Below, one piece after another: positions 8,839 through 18,483 of a stretch of 64,000 nucleotides of DNA; position 1 is the first letter of the stretch, and each line of letters begins with the position of its first letter. The stretch covers positions 1-64,000 of the forward strand of contig NZ_AAXY01000002.1 in the NCBI RefSeq assembly GCF_000169375.1, given 5' to 3'. A program made the position numbers and the translations under genes. Below the pieces are notes generated by a model that was not told where the DNA came from, did no database searches, and saw only the letters and a program-made list of their open reading frames with translations. The DNA is from Marinobacter sp. ELB17 (GTDB lineage: Bacteria; Pseudomonadota; Gammaproteobacteria; Pseudomonadales; Oleiphilaceae).

Positions 8839-11800
8839 TGCTGTTATCAGATACTGTTTATGTCGAAAGGCGCTTCCAGCGCTCGATACGGATCGATACG
8901 GACTTACAAGATCCTGATGCACTCACGGGCTTCATTTGCCCCGAGTCGTCTGCTGCGGTTCTGTCAACAATGGCCAAACATATAGCTGAAAGCGGACAAG
9001 CGGCATTTACTTGGACTGGACCCTACGGTAGCGGAAAATCCAGCCTTGTTATCGCATTGAGTGCTTTAACGGCCAAGAGCAAGGCGCAAAGAGACCGGGC
9101 CAAACGAGCGGTCGGCGAAGAAACCTCCCAGAAAATCTGGAGCGCCTTACCTCCTGGCAAGCAAGGGTGGACAATCGTCCCAGTAGTTGGCCAAAGGGCT
9201 TCCGCTCGTAAAGTTATTGGAGAAGCGCTGATTACGAACGGTCTCGCTTACGTTGAACCAGACGACGGCTGGAACGACACCAATATTGCTCAAACACTTC
9301 TGAATTCGGCCAATAACATCACAGGCCGAGCTGGTGTGATCCTATTTATTGACGAGATGGGAAAGTTTCTAGAGGGTTCAGCACGTGATGGCTCAGATTT
9401 ATACCTTTTCCAACACTTAGCAGAAATTGCATCACGCTCAAATGGAAAGCTCGTGGTGATTGGCATTCTCCATCAGGCTTTTGAAGAATACGCTAATCGC
9501 CTTTCTCGCGATGCACGAGATGAATGGTCGAAGATACAAGGTCGCTTTATAGATCTGGCCGTTAACACAGCCGGAGAAGAGCAAATTGACTTACTCGCTA
9601 GAGCTATCCACTCAAACCACGATGCCAATGCTGTCGGCCCTGATGCCTCAGTTACAGCGAAAACGATTAGATCCCACAAGCCAGGCGTAAGTGAAAATCT
9701 CGCGAACCTACTTGAGAACACCTGGCCTTTACACCCTGTAGTCGCCGCTCTACTTGGCCCCATTTCTCGTCGGCGTTTTGGGCAGAACCAAAGAAGTTTG
9801 TTTGGCTTCCTAAATTCTGCCGAACCAAACGGATTCCAGGATTTCATCAGGTCAGCAGATGGCAGCGAAACATACAGCCCAAGCCGCCTTTGGGATTACC
9901 TAAGAATAAACCTAGAATCCTCTATTATTGCTTCGCCCGATGGGCACCGGTGGGCCATGGCGGCAGAGGTTTTAGACCGCTGTGAAGCAAACGGCGGCAG
10001 CGCCGTCCATTTGCACTTGCTAAAGACTATTGCTGTGCTAGATCTGTTCCGAGAACGATCTGGCCTCTATCCAAGCCATGAACTGCTCTACACAGCGATT
10101 CAAGCAACCGAGGACGAGATAGATACTGCCCTTGAAGATCTGCGGCACTGGTCTTTAATTATCTATCGAAAACACCTAACCTCATTTGCGATCTATGCCG
10201 GCAGCGACTTCGATATCGAGTCAGCAGTCGAGCGGGCGCTTCATGAAGTCCAAGACGTTAATTTCGAAACATTGCAGCGTATGGCTGGAATGCAGCCCGT
10301 TTTGGCCAAACGTCATTACTTTACGACCGGCGCTCTTCGCTGGTTTGACGTGCAGCTTGGTTCGTTGACAGCAGTGACCTCAACGGCAACTCAATTCGTT
10401 CCTCACCAGGGCACAATTGGACTTTATCTTTTGGCTCTTCCAACTGAAGGAGAGGATGGTCAGGTTGCACGCCTACGCTGCAAAGAAGCTTCTAAAAAGG
10501 CTGCACAGAAGAACTTGAGCGTCATCGTAGGATTTCCACTTCAGGCTTGGGCTATTATAGAGCTTGCTAAAGAGCTCAAAGCGCTAGAAAAAGTACGTGA
10601 GGAAAACACAGAAATCCAAGGTGACTTGGTTGCCCAAAGAGAGGTGAACAGCAGGCTTTTTGCGCTGCAAAATCAACTTGAAGCAGAACTCCAGCAAGCG
10701 CTTTTGAATGCGGTTTGGTTTGAGAACGGACAAGAACTAACTCGCATGAATACACGGGAGCTGAACAATCGAGCTTCCAATGTCGCGGAGAAACTATACC
10801 CCGAAACCCCCCGTATTCAAAATGAGCTGCTCAACAGGACGAAACCCTCAAGTAGCGCAATAGCAGCACAAAACGCTCTGCTAAAAGCAATGGCAAACAA
10901 TCTTGGGGAAGAACGGTTAGGTATCCACGGATATCCGGCTGAAGGTGGCTTGTTTGAGTCACTTCTGGGGCACACGAAATTATACGGCCAGCACAACGAC
11001 AGCCTGGACTTCCTAAAGCCCCACTGGGAGAACGATTCAGCCCGCCTTTACCCAGCATGGAAAATAGCGGCTGAGTATTTAGCAGACAACTCAGATCGCT
11101 CGGTCGCTATAAACGAACTGTATGATCTTTGGGAAGACAAACCGATCGGCCTAAAAAGAGGCTTGATGTCGGTTCTAGGTGTTGCGTTTATTCTATCCCA
11201 CCGCGGCGATCTCGCGTTTTATCGGGAAGGAATTTTTCAGCCCATGTTCACCGACCTAGACGTTGACTATTTGGCAAAAGATCCCGCCTCGATTCAAGTT
11301 AGGTGGATGGATCTAGGCAATCTCTCGAAGGACCTCCTTTCTGGCCTTGCAGAAGTCGTGCGCGAATTAGACAAAGGAAACCCACTGAAAGAGCTCGCTC
11401 CGATCGATGTCGCCCGAGGCTTGGTCGCAATTTTCGACCGCCTTCCAAACTGGACTAAGCGAACACAACGGTTGTCTGCGACTGCGATGAAGGTTCGATC
11501 TATCTTCAAACATGCCAGCGACCCAAATCAACTACTCTTTTCAGATTTGCCAGGCGTTTATGAAGCTGGCGCTAACATTCAAAATGTCGACGTTGCAGCT
11601 GCAATCACAAAGATAACACATGAAACGATGACTGAACTCGTCGAAGCATATCCCAAAATGCTTGAGCGAATGTCCAATCTCCTGCTGACGGAATTACAAG
11701 TACCTAGCGATTCTCCTCATGCTCTGATTGAGCTGCGAAGCCGGGCAGAAAACATTAGACAAATGTCAGGTGATTTCAGGCTTGATGCTTTCTCTAATCG

Positions 11801-12236
11801 CATCGCAACTTTTCAAGGCGCCAGCGAATCTATTGAGAATGTCGGGAGCCTAGCGACCAATAAACCGCCAAGGGATTGGGTGGATGCCGATTTAGACGCT
11901 GCGTTTATTGAAACTGCAGCCCTTGCACAAAAGTTTATAAGAACAGAGTCTTATGCTCGAGTTCAAGGCAGAAAAGACAAACGCCATACCATGGCAATCA
12001 TCATTTCTAGAGATGGACGGCCGCAACCGCTAGAAGCAGATTTTCAAATAACAGACGCGGACCTCCCCATGGTTGAAGAGCTAGTTTCGCGCATTAGAGA
12101 CTCAGTGCATCTTGATAGCAAGAATAAAAAATCTATCATCCTTGCTGCGCTTGCTGAACTGAGCAGCGAATATATGAATCTCACAACTGACACCGAACAA
12201 CTTAGTTTTCTGGAGGATACAGATGTCAAACCCTGA
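8838..12236 (+). CDS. sspC: Large P-loop ATPase of the phosphorothioation system (SspC-like)
   Basis: This 1132-residue protein has a Walker A motif at 61-69 (GPYGSGKSS) and a Walker B motif ending in VILFIDEMGKFLE with Asp172-Glu173. The rest is helical, with a coiled-coil-prone segment around 590-630 (ELAKELKALEKVREEN...). SspC is the ATPase that works with SspB and SspD in single-strand DNA phosphorothioation. It sits between sspB (1-bp overlap) and sspD (14-bp overlap), which fixes the identity better than similarity alone would. The frame is intact over 3.4 kb. Confidence 0.85.
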   Translation: MLLSDTVYVERRFQRSIRIDTDLQDPDALTGFICPESSAAVLSTMAKHIAESGQAAFTWTGPYGSGKSSLVIALSALTAKSKAQRDRAKRAVGEETSQKIWSALPPGKQGWTIVPVVGQRASARKVIGEALITNGLAYVEPDDGWNDTNIAQTLLNSANNITGRAGVILFIDEMGKFLEGSARDGSDLYLFQHLAEIASRSNGKLVVIGILHQAFEEYANRLSRDARDEWSKIQGRFIDLAVNTAGEEQIDLLARAIHSNHDANAVGPDASVTAKTIRSHKPGVSENLANLLENTWPLHPVVAALLGPISRRRFGQNQRSLFGFLNSAEPNGFQDFIRSADGSETYSPSRLWDYLRINLESSIIASPDGHRWAMAAEVLDRCEANGGSAVHLHLLKTIAVLDLFRERSGLYPSHELLYTAIQATEDEIDTALEDLRHWSLIIYRKHLTSFAIYAGSDFDIESAVERALHEVQDVNFETLQRMAGMQPVLAKRHYFTTGALRWFDVQLGSLTAVTSTATQFVPHQGTIGLYLLALPTEGEDGQVARLRCKEASKKAAQKNLSVIVGFPLQAWAIIELAKELKALEKVREENTEIQGDLVAQREVNSRLFALQNQLEAELQQALLNAVWFENGQELTRMNTRELNNRASNVAEKLYPETPRIQNELLNRTKPSSSAIAAQNALLKAMANNLGEERLGIHGYPAEGGLFESLLGHTKLYGQHNDSLDFLKPHWENDSARLYPAWKIAAEYLADNSDRSVAINELYDLWEDKPIGLKRGLMSVLGVAFILSHRGDLAFYREGIFQPMFTDLDVDYLAKDPASIQVRWMDLGNLSKDLLSGLAEVVRELDKGNPLKELAPIDVARGLVAIFDRLPNWTKRTQRLSATAMKVRSIFKHASDPNQLLFSDLPGVYEAGANIQNVDVAAAITKITHETMTELVEAYPKMLERMSNLLLTELQVPSDSPHALIELRSRAENIRQMSGDFRLDAFSNRIATFQGASESIENVGSLATNKPPRDWVDADLDAAFIETAALAQKFIRTESYARVQGRKDKRHTMAIIISRDGRPQPLEADFQITDADLPMVEELVSRIRDSVHLDSKNKKSIILAALAELSSEYMNLTTDTEQLSFLEDTDVKP

Positions 12237-13059
12237 AAAGCACGTACTCGGATTATCCGGCGGAAAGGACAGTGCCGCACTAGCAATCTATATGCGCCAA
12301 AATTACCCCGAACTCGACATCGAATATTTCTTTACCGACACAGGCAAAGAGCTGCCTGAGGTTTATGAGTTTCTTGGAAAGCTTGAAGGTTTTCTAGGCC
12401 AGCCCATCTTGAGACTCAACCCAAATCGGGACTTTGATTACTGGCTTAAGCAATACAATAACTTTCTCCCATCAGCGCAAACTAGATGGTGTACTCGACA
12501 GTTAAAGCTAAAGCCGTTTGAAGACTGGGTTAAGCCTTTTTTGGCGGAAGGATACACAGTGCATAGCTATGTCGCTATACGCGCTGATGAGCCCTATCGC
12601 GAAGGTTATAACGCCAAGCAGGACAGCCTAAAAATTCATCTGCCATTCAAAACTGACGGAATTGATAAGCCAGGTGTTTCCGAGATTCTTGAGGGCTCCG
12701 GTCTAGGCTGGCCTAAATATTACGAATGGCGCTCTAGGAGCGGCTGCACTTTTTGTTTTTACCAGCAGAAAATAGAATGGGTTCGCTTACAAGAGAGGCA
12801 TCCTAAGGCCTTTGAAGAAGCCAAAGCCTATGAAAAAAATGCTCTTGAAAGTGGGTCCCCGTTCACTTGGAGTCAAGGTGAGTCTCTTATCGATCTTACC
12901 AAACCCGAACGCATAAAGCAGATCAAAGATGATTATGAAAAGCGTGTTCTAAAACTAAAATCAAAAAAGAAACAGAACCCTTTGCGAATTGATACAGAGC
13001 TAATCGATATCGACGATGTTTACGGACAGCCCAAATTCTGCGTGGCTTGTCATAAATAA
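12223..13059 (+). CDS. sspD: PAPS reductase/ATP pyrophosphatase-like enzyme (SspD/DndC-like)
   Basis: This 278-residue protein starts with the PP-loop SGGKDS (12-17) used to activate a substrate with ATP. Cysteines at 90 (RWCTRQLK), 175 and 178 (SGCTFC), and 273 and 276 (CVAC) could hold an iron-sulfur cluster or carry sulfur, as proposed for DndC-type enzymes. It would receive sulfur from SspA and install it in the DNA backbone. The ATG at 12223 is preceded by GGAGGAT and overlaps the end of the ATPase gene, so the three + strand genes form one operon. Confidence 0.88.
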   Translation: MSNPEKHVLGLSGGKDSAALAIYMRQNYPELDIEYFFTDTGKELPEVYEFLGKLEGFLGQPILRLNPNRDFDYWLKQYNNFLPSAQTRWCTRQLKLKPFEDWVKPFLAEGYTVHSYVAIRADEPYREGYNAKQDSLKIHLPFKTDGIDKPGVSEILEGSGLGWPKYYEWRSRSGCTFCFYQQKIEWVRLQERHPKAFEEAKAYEKNALESGSPFTWSQGESLIDLTKPERIKQIKDDYEKRVLKLKSKKKQNPLRIDTELIDIDDVYGQPKFCVACHK

Positions 13060-13105
13060 TGTAACGTCGGAGCTAAGGTCACTTTTTAAATAGTAAGCTT
13101 GAAAT

Positions 13106-13158
13106 GAAGATGCCACTACCAGTCAAGATAATTGTTTAAAAACTGATGGGGCATCTTC
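13106..13158. terminator. Inverted repeat between convergent operons, possible bidirectional terminator
   Basis: GAAGATGCC (13106-13114) and GGCATCTTC (13150-13158) are perfect 9-bp arms; partial pairing continues inward (CCAGT with ACTG). They lie in the gap between sspD and the facing DGQHR gene. The long loop and lack of a clean U tract make termination plausible but unproven. Confidence 0.4.
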
Positions 13159-13192
13159 CCTCTATACTAGGAAAAGCCTTTAAATATCAATT

Positions 13193-14944
13193 TTAATCAG
13201 CAGCGATGAGACCTTCTATGAGGCTGTCAATTTCTCTCAACTGTGCTCTCGCAGCAGAGCTAGCTCGATTATTTATCTCATCATTTATTTCTTCAGAAGG
13301 CCTACCGCCAAGCTCTTCCTTAACCTGAGGCCTAAAATCCTTTTTATAAGATCTCAGCAATGCTCGATAAACCTTGTCCCTGAGAAAAGAAACGTTCTCA
13401 GTCTGCGCACCATTATAGTGAACAAAAAGACAGGCATAAGAAATGACCGCTCCATAAGCCACTCTGACTTGGCTTAGCTTGTAATTTATAATATTATTGC
13501 CACTGTCTTTTACTAAATTATTTAAGAAAGAATTACTTTCTAAAAATCCAGCGTCATAGACTCTATTAAACGAGGAAACAAATAATTTCGCACCATCAGC
13601 CCACGGAATTATTTCTTCATCTGCCCAAATAACTTCTATAAAACTTTTAAACGCTGAAAATATCGACCGCAAGCCAACCGCTTTAGAAAAAACATCGCCG
13701 AGCTTTGATTTATCCGTATTACATTTTCCTAACAATACCTTTTTTGACTTCGACACTTCTCGCTCTATCAGTTCATCGGAATAGTCTGAGCCGTATACGA
13801 CCCTTGACCAGGCGTGAATCTCGCTATCAGTAGTAAGTTCATTTTCTAAGTTCTTCAAGAAGCTAATATATTCCGAATAAGGCTTAATACTGCTAAGTAT
13901 ATAAAAAAAACTTGGAAGTACCGTTTCGCCGAATCTAGACCTTACAGATTCTCGCAAACTAGCAATTGAGCCATCACCTAATAGTGGACCCTGATCGTCC
14001 CAGAATAATGCGCTCTTTTGATCAACTGAAAGCGCAAAAGTTTTATCGCTATCGTCATCTTCACTGATAAAAAAATGGATAAGAAGGTCTTCTAGCTCAT
14101 CAACGGCAATAAGATGGGTTGTATATTCAGGATACTCCTCATCTTTATGATCTCTCCAATTGAAAATGGCTAGCGGAACACCATTGTCCCTGCACTTATC
14201 CAATAACTCCTGCGTACATATTGCTGAAACACTATAGTCATTTAAAAGTATGGTTCGTGAGCGGGTTGGTTGTTTCGCTTGTTTATTTATGGTGACAAAT
14301 ATATTGCGTGTTTTCTCCAAAATTCCATCAGTGGTCTCGCCTTCTGAAGCATGACCGATCGTTACCAAGACAATTGGAATTCTCCAGTTTATGAAATCTA
14401 CATTCCTTAGATCTTCGCTTCCTGGGTTCTGTTTATGCAACGCAAAGAGTCTTTTAAGCGCGTGCAACCGATGCTGCCCATCGATTGCAACCAATCTCAC
14501 CTTATTCGGATTCCAAAGAAGTTTTGCATCAAAATGATTATCATCATAACTCAGCTTATAATGATCATGTATTTCAAATGCGTGACTAAATTTCGCGTCT
14601 GGCTGAGCTACTTCTTCTTTCACATTTTTATCAAGTGTGCCATTGTTACTTATCGGCAGAACAGCTATTGTTAACGGGTTGAAAAATTTCGCCATTGAAT
14701 CATTAAGAAAATATGGAATAATTTCGTTCTTTACTCGTTCTTTATCAATATCGCGCTGAAACAATTGGCGAATTGGCCATCGCTCACTGCCAGGAATCTC
14801 TGACACAAGACCTATTTTGTCTATCTCAGCAACAGCTAAATTTAATTGCATATAATTGATTACATTGTCTGATGACCCAAAGACCCCGAAAACACCTGCG
14901 AGGTTTTCAGTGTAAGAGTTTTTCTCATCTATATCGCGACGCAT
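13193..14944 (-). CDS. DGQHR-domain protein (DndB-like)
   Basis: This 583-residue protein carries the DGQHR motif at 155-159 (LVAIDGQHRLHALKRL), followed by WRIPIVLVTIG and INKQAKQPTRSRTILLND. These are the hallmarks of the DGQHR superfamily, which includes DndB, a regulator in dnd phosphorothioation clusters. It is longer than typical DndB (about 350-380 residues), with an extra C-terminal helical half. It is the last gene of the five-gene minus-strand set facing sspBCD. The ATG has GAGG 7 bases upstream and lies 9 bp after the GIY-YIG gene. A regulatory or modification-sensing role is inferred. The gene is clearly AT-richer than the core genes. Confidence 0.75.
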   Translation of the reverse strand: MRRDIDEKNSYTENLAGVFGVFGSSDNVINYMQLNLAVAEIDKIGLVSEIPGSERWPIRQLFQRDIDKERVKNEIIPYFLNDSMAKFFNPLTIAVLPISNNGTLDKNVKEEVAQPDAKFSHAFEIHDHYKLSYDDNHFDAKLLWNPNKVRLVAIDGQHRLHALKRLFALHKQNPGSEDLRNVDFINWRIPIVLVTIGHASEGETTDGILEKTRNIFVTINKQAKQPTRSRTILLNDYSVSAICTQELLDKCRDNGVPLAIFNWRDHKDEEYPEYTTHLIAVDELEDLLIHFFISEDDDSDKTFALSVDQKSALFWDDQGPLLGDGSIASLRESVRSRFGETVLPSFFYILSSIKPYSEYISFLKNLENELTTDSEIHAWSRVVYGSDYSDELIEREVSKSKKVLLGKCNTDKSKLGDVFSKAVGLRSIFSAFKSFIEVIWADEEIIPWADGAKLFVSSFNRVYDAGFLESNSFLNNLVKDSGNNIINYKLSQVRVAYGAVISYACLFVHYNGAQTENVSFLRDKVYRALLRSYKKDFRPQVKEELGGRPSEEINDEINNRASSAARAQLREIDSLIEGLIAAD

Positions 14945-14953
14945 AAAATATCC

Positions 14954-15610
14954 TCAAATTTCCCCAAAAGCCGGACCGGTAATGTTTTTCACTATATATT
15001 CCAAAACTTGAATAGCATCATCATCCATGAAATCATGCTCAGAGCCACCAAAGTGATGAAAAGGTATACAACAAAATATAAGCTGTGTCATCTCGATGTC
15101 TAGTCCTTTAATATTAGAGAAGTTTTTAAATCGCTTATGGAAATCATTACCCCCAGAACCCGTCAAGTGCTGTTCATATCTACCTGATAGATTTTTGGTA
15201 AGACCAACATATAGAGGCTTTGAAAATATCGACGTCAAATTAATAGTTTGCCTCAATGCCTTAAAATCATTAGTCGAAAGTGAGCTTGACATGTCTCGCC
15301 ATTTTTTCTCCAAAGTGCTTTGCACTCTATAATCTTCTGTAATGCACGCCTCATATTTAAAACGCGCCCACTGAAACTCAACTTGCCCCTTCAGACTGTA
15401 ACTGCCTTTAACCTTTGAATCGTAATTATAATATGATTTACACCTTTTAATCTCTGCAGACAAATCTCCTCTAATATCGATTGGCAAAAACCAGGCATAG
15501 ATCCCTGGTTTCTGCGGGATTTTAGAAGATGTCTTCTCTGTAAAAAAGCCAATTTGGTCAGAACTCAGTTTTCGCCATAAATCTTGCTGAGAATAAAATG
15601 GTATATCCAT
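14954..15610 (-). CDS. GIY-YIG-like nuclease domain protein with a long insertion
   Basis: This 218-residue protein has PGIYAWF (GIY at 36-38) and KPLYVGLTKNLSGRYEQHL (YVG at 134-136, Arg144, His148), then Glu204 in QVLEYIVKN, followed by GPAFGEI. The order GIY, YVG, Arg, Glu matches the GIY-YIG endonuclease active site. The GIY and YVG strands are normally about 10 residues apart; here about 95 residues lie between them. The insertion may be a recognition element. The gene lies between the PLD and DGQHR genes, which makes a role in DNA cleavage likely. No wider family was recognised. Confidence 0.6.
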   Translation of the reverse strand: MDIPFYSQQDLWRKLSSDQIGFFTEKTSSKIPQKPGIYAWFLPIDIRGDLSAEIKRCKSYYNYDSKVKGSYSLKGQVEFQWARFKYEACITEDYRVQSTLEKKWRDMSSSLSTNDFKALRQTINLTSIFSKPLYVGLTKNLSGRYEQHLTGSGGNDFHKRFKNFSNIKGLDIEMTQLIFCCIPFHHFGGSEHDFMDDDAIQVLEYIVKNITGPAFGEI

Positions 15611-15720
15611 ATTGACCTTGTATTCGTTAAAAGATATAAAATTAAATTTTGAATGCTTTATACATTTGAGCCAAAAAAATCTTCAGTTAACCCAACTTTC
15701 ATTTACGTTAATCAACTTGA

Positions 15721-16632
15721 TCATCTAAGCCTGATTTCAAAGCTAACAGGGGCAACTTCAAACACATCACCCAAAAACTCACCTATCCAAAGAATTATAT
15801 TATTCCAATGTAGTCGACACTCATCTTGATCTAAAAAAGCGTCGAAGCTTCTAATAATTTTAATTCCCGTTGGTTCATCAAGTTTTTTCGGAATTTCATT
15901 TATTATCGCACCAAATATTACGAAATCCCTTAATTGAAGCCCAACAAACTCATAGAACTGAGATTTCTTTAGGTTATCAGGAACATTTAAGGTTGCGATG
16001 TCCTCCACAGCATCTTCAATTGCTCCGACAGTATAGTGTTTTTTATTTACACTTTTATCATAAACGCTATGAAGAATATGCGGCATGCTACTTTTTGGCA
16101 ACCAGATGCCGTTATTGTCAGAACTAACTTCCATCGCTTTATTCACTATTTCTTTCACTGCATCTCCATCTAACGCACGAACTTCTTCTAATATTTTTGA
16201 TACATCATCTTCAGTAATAAGGTTTGCCGTCTTCATGTAGAGAACTAACCTTGAAACGCTAGGGTCGCCCCAAGAGCTAGGGCTCAAAATTTCGACATTA
16301 GGATTCGCCACCCATCCGAGAGCCGAATTAGTTACATTCGCTGAGCCGATTAGAACCTCATCATCAGCTGAATAAAGTTTTGCATGCAGATTGCTTATAT
16401 TAAATAGGCGAAACCTAGCTCGCTCTTCACAATAATCAAACACCTCTATATCAGAAACACCTAAATAAATGTCCATCGCACGCAAACACATGAAGACATC
16501 GACGTCCACACCAGAGGGAATTACAGTGGTAAGTGACTTTAAAGCCGACAGCTTTACATATGGAGCACAAACAACAACTCTGTATTTAGCTTTTGAAAAC
16601 AGAAGCTTAACTTTTTCCCCATCAGTAATCAT
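15721..16632 (-). CDS. Phospholipase D-like nuclease
   Basis: This 303-residue protein has one HKD motif, HAKLYSAD with His83, Lys85 and Asp90, followed by the usual IGSANVTNSAL. One motif per chain suggests a dimeric nuclease, as in restriction-associated PLD enzymes. The N-terminal Rossmann-like part (KYRVVVCAPYVKLSALKSL) also fits. No signal peptide is present, so it acts in the cytoplasm. It lies 12 bp downstream of the GHKL ATPase gene. PLD nucleases are common cleavage subunits of helicase-based defence systems. The C-terminal about 150 residues are not recognised. Confidence 0.75.
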   Translation of the reverse strand: MITDGEKVKLLFSKAKYRVVVCAPYVKLSALKSLTTVIPSGVDVDVFMCLRAMDIYLGVSDIEVFDYCEERARFRLFNISNLHAKLYSADDEVLIGSANVTNSALGWVANPNVEILSPSSWGDPSVSRLVLYMKTANLITEDDVSKILEEVRALDGDAVKEIVNKAMEVSSDNNGIWLPKSSMPHILHSVYDKSVNKKHYTVGAIEDAVEDIATLNVPDNLKKSQFYEFVGLQLRDFVIFGAIINEIPKKLDEPTGIKIIRSFDAFLDQDECRLHWNNIILWIGEFLGDVFEVAPVSFEIRLR

Positions 16633-16644
16633 TACTATTTAACC

Positions 16645-18483
16645 CTATAGCAGATCATCCTCAATAGGATCAAGAAAGTTTGCAGCAATTTGACCCCATT
16701 CGTTGCGAACTCGCGCGAGTGCCTTTGCGCGTTCAACACTCGCCTCCCTCTCATATCGAGCCCAGGCGGCAAAAATTACTTTTGACGCATTTATAGATCT
16801 AATTAGCCGATCCAGTATCTCTTGCTTGCTCAGATCCGAAATATCTTCATCTGTAGTTCTGATTGTGCCAAAAATGCTATCAAACGCTGGATGATTTCGG
16901 TTGAATGTGATTTCTGTAATGCTACCTTTCCTCTCGACATCAAAAAGATCGTTCGGTCCTGGAAAATCGGCCTCTAAAAAAATTGCTTTTAAATCTCTTT
17001 CTTTGATCAGATTTATTATCATCTCAGCATCTTCTACCGAATACTGTTTATTCGACGTAAGATCCTGTTTCATATCTGCATAGGCAATTTCGTCTAGCTT
17101 TTCATCCTCTCCTTCAATAGGCCTCTGGACAGAGCGCGTTTTCCAACCTTCATTCAAAGATTTCGTCACGTCATCCACATCATCGTGCCTACTTGAAGTT
17201 TGTCTCTTCCCAGCTCCTTGAGATTTGACCATTTTTCGTAGGCGCTCGAGATTTCGTTTGATCGAGTTACTCAGATCCAACAGCCAACCTCGGGGATCAC
17301 CCTCGGCCTTCAATCGTTCTGTAACATCACGTTCGGTTTCGTCTTCCTCTGCTAGCTGCTCCCACTGAAGTGAAGCAAGCTCAGAGAAATGTGTAGCCGC
17401 TTGTTTGTTATTAGTCACACCAAACACTTCGTCTAACGCCGGTGGAAATTCAACCTCTGCTCCCCACCAACGCTCTCGTGGGTCGTATCCAATGCACCAT
17501 CCCTGGTCGAGCATGAGCTCCCTTCCCGCGCGCAATACGGAAACGCCTACATTGTGACTTGCATGCTTCCCATAGCGCATGTTGCCTCTATCCTTAGTGC
17601 CAGCAGCTTGAATCGTTTCGCTTTTGGCGACGGAGTAACGCGTAATGACCTTATACAGCCCACCGTTGTATTCAATCTCTGCTTGTTCCTCATCCACGAA
17701 ATCAAACATCGGGCTATTCGTAAAAGGTTCAGGCACCAACGGACTCATTTTTAGATAAAGAGGATCAACGAGCTGAGCTGTATGATTCAGTACGCCTTTG
17801 CCTGAGCCGTTTTCTGCATAAAGACGAATACTTAGCTCTCCGGCATCGAGAAAATTTCGATAGATTCGACCTACTAGTTCTTCAGTATTGTGCAAGGTCG
17901 CTTTTGATGTCTTCCAGGTGAGCCTTGTCGGATCTAACTTGGTCCATACAACAAGCGTTCCTGACTTTTCCATGATTTCAGTTTTCGCACGCCATTCGTC
18001 AGGAACAGGGCTATGCTGGGGTTCTGGAATATACCTTTGATGACCCTGACGAATCTCATCAACGTCAATATAGCTGTGAAGGGCGTTATCTGCTCCATTT
18101 TGCCAACTCCAGACGTCCACTCGTGCTGCTTGCGAGATCGAAGCATTAGGCAAGCCCATACCGAATCGGCCGATGCCGCTACGATCATTTAATCGGGTAC
18201 CGTTGCCAAACTGCAGAGCCATTCGGAGGGTCACTGCATCCATGCCTTGGCCATTGTCGATTACAGCTAACCTATCAATTCGCGAGCGTCTTCTTTCTTC
18301 AATCATTTTTTCAGTTTCGAGACAGATTACTTCAATCTCGGATGCACCCGCTTGCTGGGAATTATCAATGAGCTCCGCTATCGCATAAGCAGTATTCTTG
18401 TATCCAGAATCCCTCATCGCCACGATGGCAAGCTCTGAAGGAATAATTTGTGGCTCCACGTCGTAGCTCATTGATTCACTCAT
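16645..18483 (-). CDS. MORC-like GHKL ATPase
   Basis: The protein is 612 residues from the ATG at 18483, which overlaps the helicase stop by 8 bp (ATGAGTGA); an in-frame ATG 18 bases further upstream is possible. The GHKL fold is clear: N-box AIAELIDNSQQA (Glu37, Asn41), DNGQGM (76-81) and the lid GIGRFGMGL (103-111). A long C-terminal part contains a basic linker (about residues 410-450) and helices. Prokaryotic MORC ATPases occur with SF2 helicases and nucleases in restriction-type operons, where ATP-driven dimerisation is thought to clamp DNA. That is the arrangement here. Confidence 0.78.
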   Translation of the reverse strand: MSESMSYDVEPQIIPSELAIVAMRDSGYKNTAYAIAELIDNSQQAGASEIEVICLETEKMIEERRRSRIDRLAVIDNGQGMDAVTLRMALQFGNGTRLNDRSGIGRFGMGLPNASISQAARVDVWSWQNGADNALHSYIDVDEIRQGHQRYIPEPQHSPVPDEWRAKTEIMEKSGTLVVWTKLDPTRLTWKTSKATLHNTEELVGRIYRNFLDAGELSIRLYAENGSGKGVLNHTAQLVDPLYLKMSPLVPEPFTNSPMFDFVDEEQAEIEYNGGLYKVITRYSVAKSETIQAAGTKDRGNMRYGKHASHNVGVSVLRAGRELMLDQGWCIGYDPRERWWGAEVEFPPALDEVFGVTNNKQAATHFSELASLQWEQLAEEDETERDVTERLKAEGDPRGWLLDLSNSIKRNLERLRKMVKSQGAGKRQTSSRHDDVDDVTKSLNEGWKTRSVQRPIEGEDEKLDEIAYADMKQDLTSNKQYSVEDAEMIINLIKERDLKAIFLEADFPGPNDLFDVERKGSITEITFNRNHPAFDSIFGTIRTTDEDISDLSKQEILDRLIRSINASKVIFAAWARYEREASVERAKALARVRNEWGQIAANFLDPIEDDLL

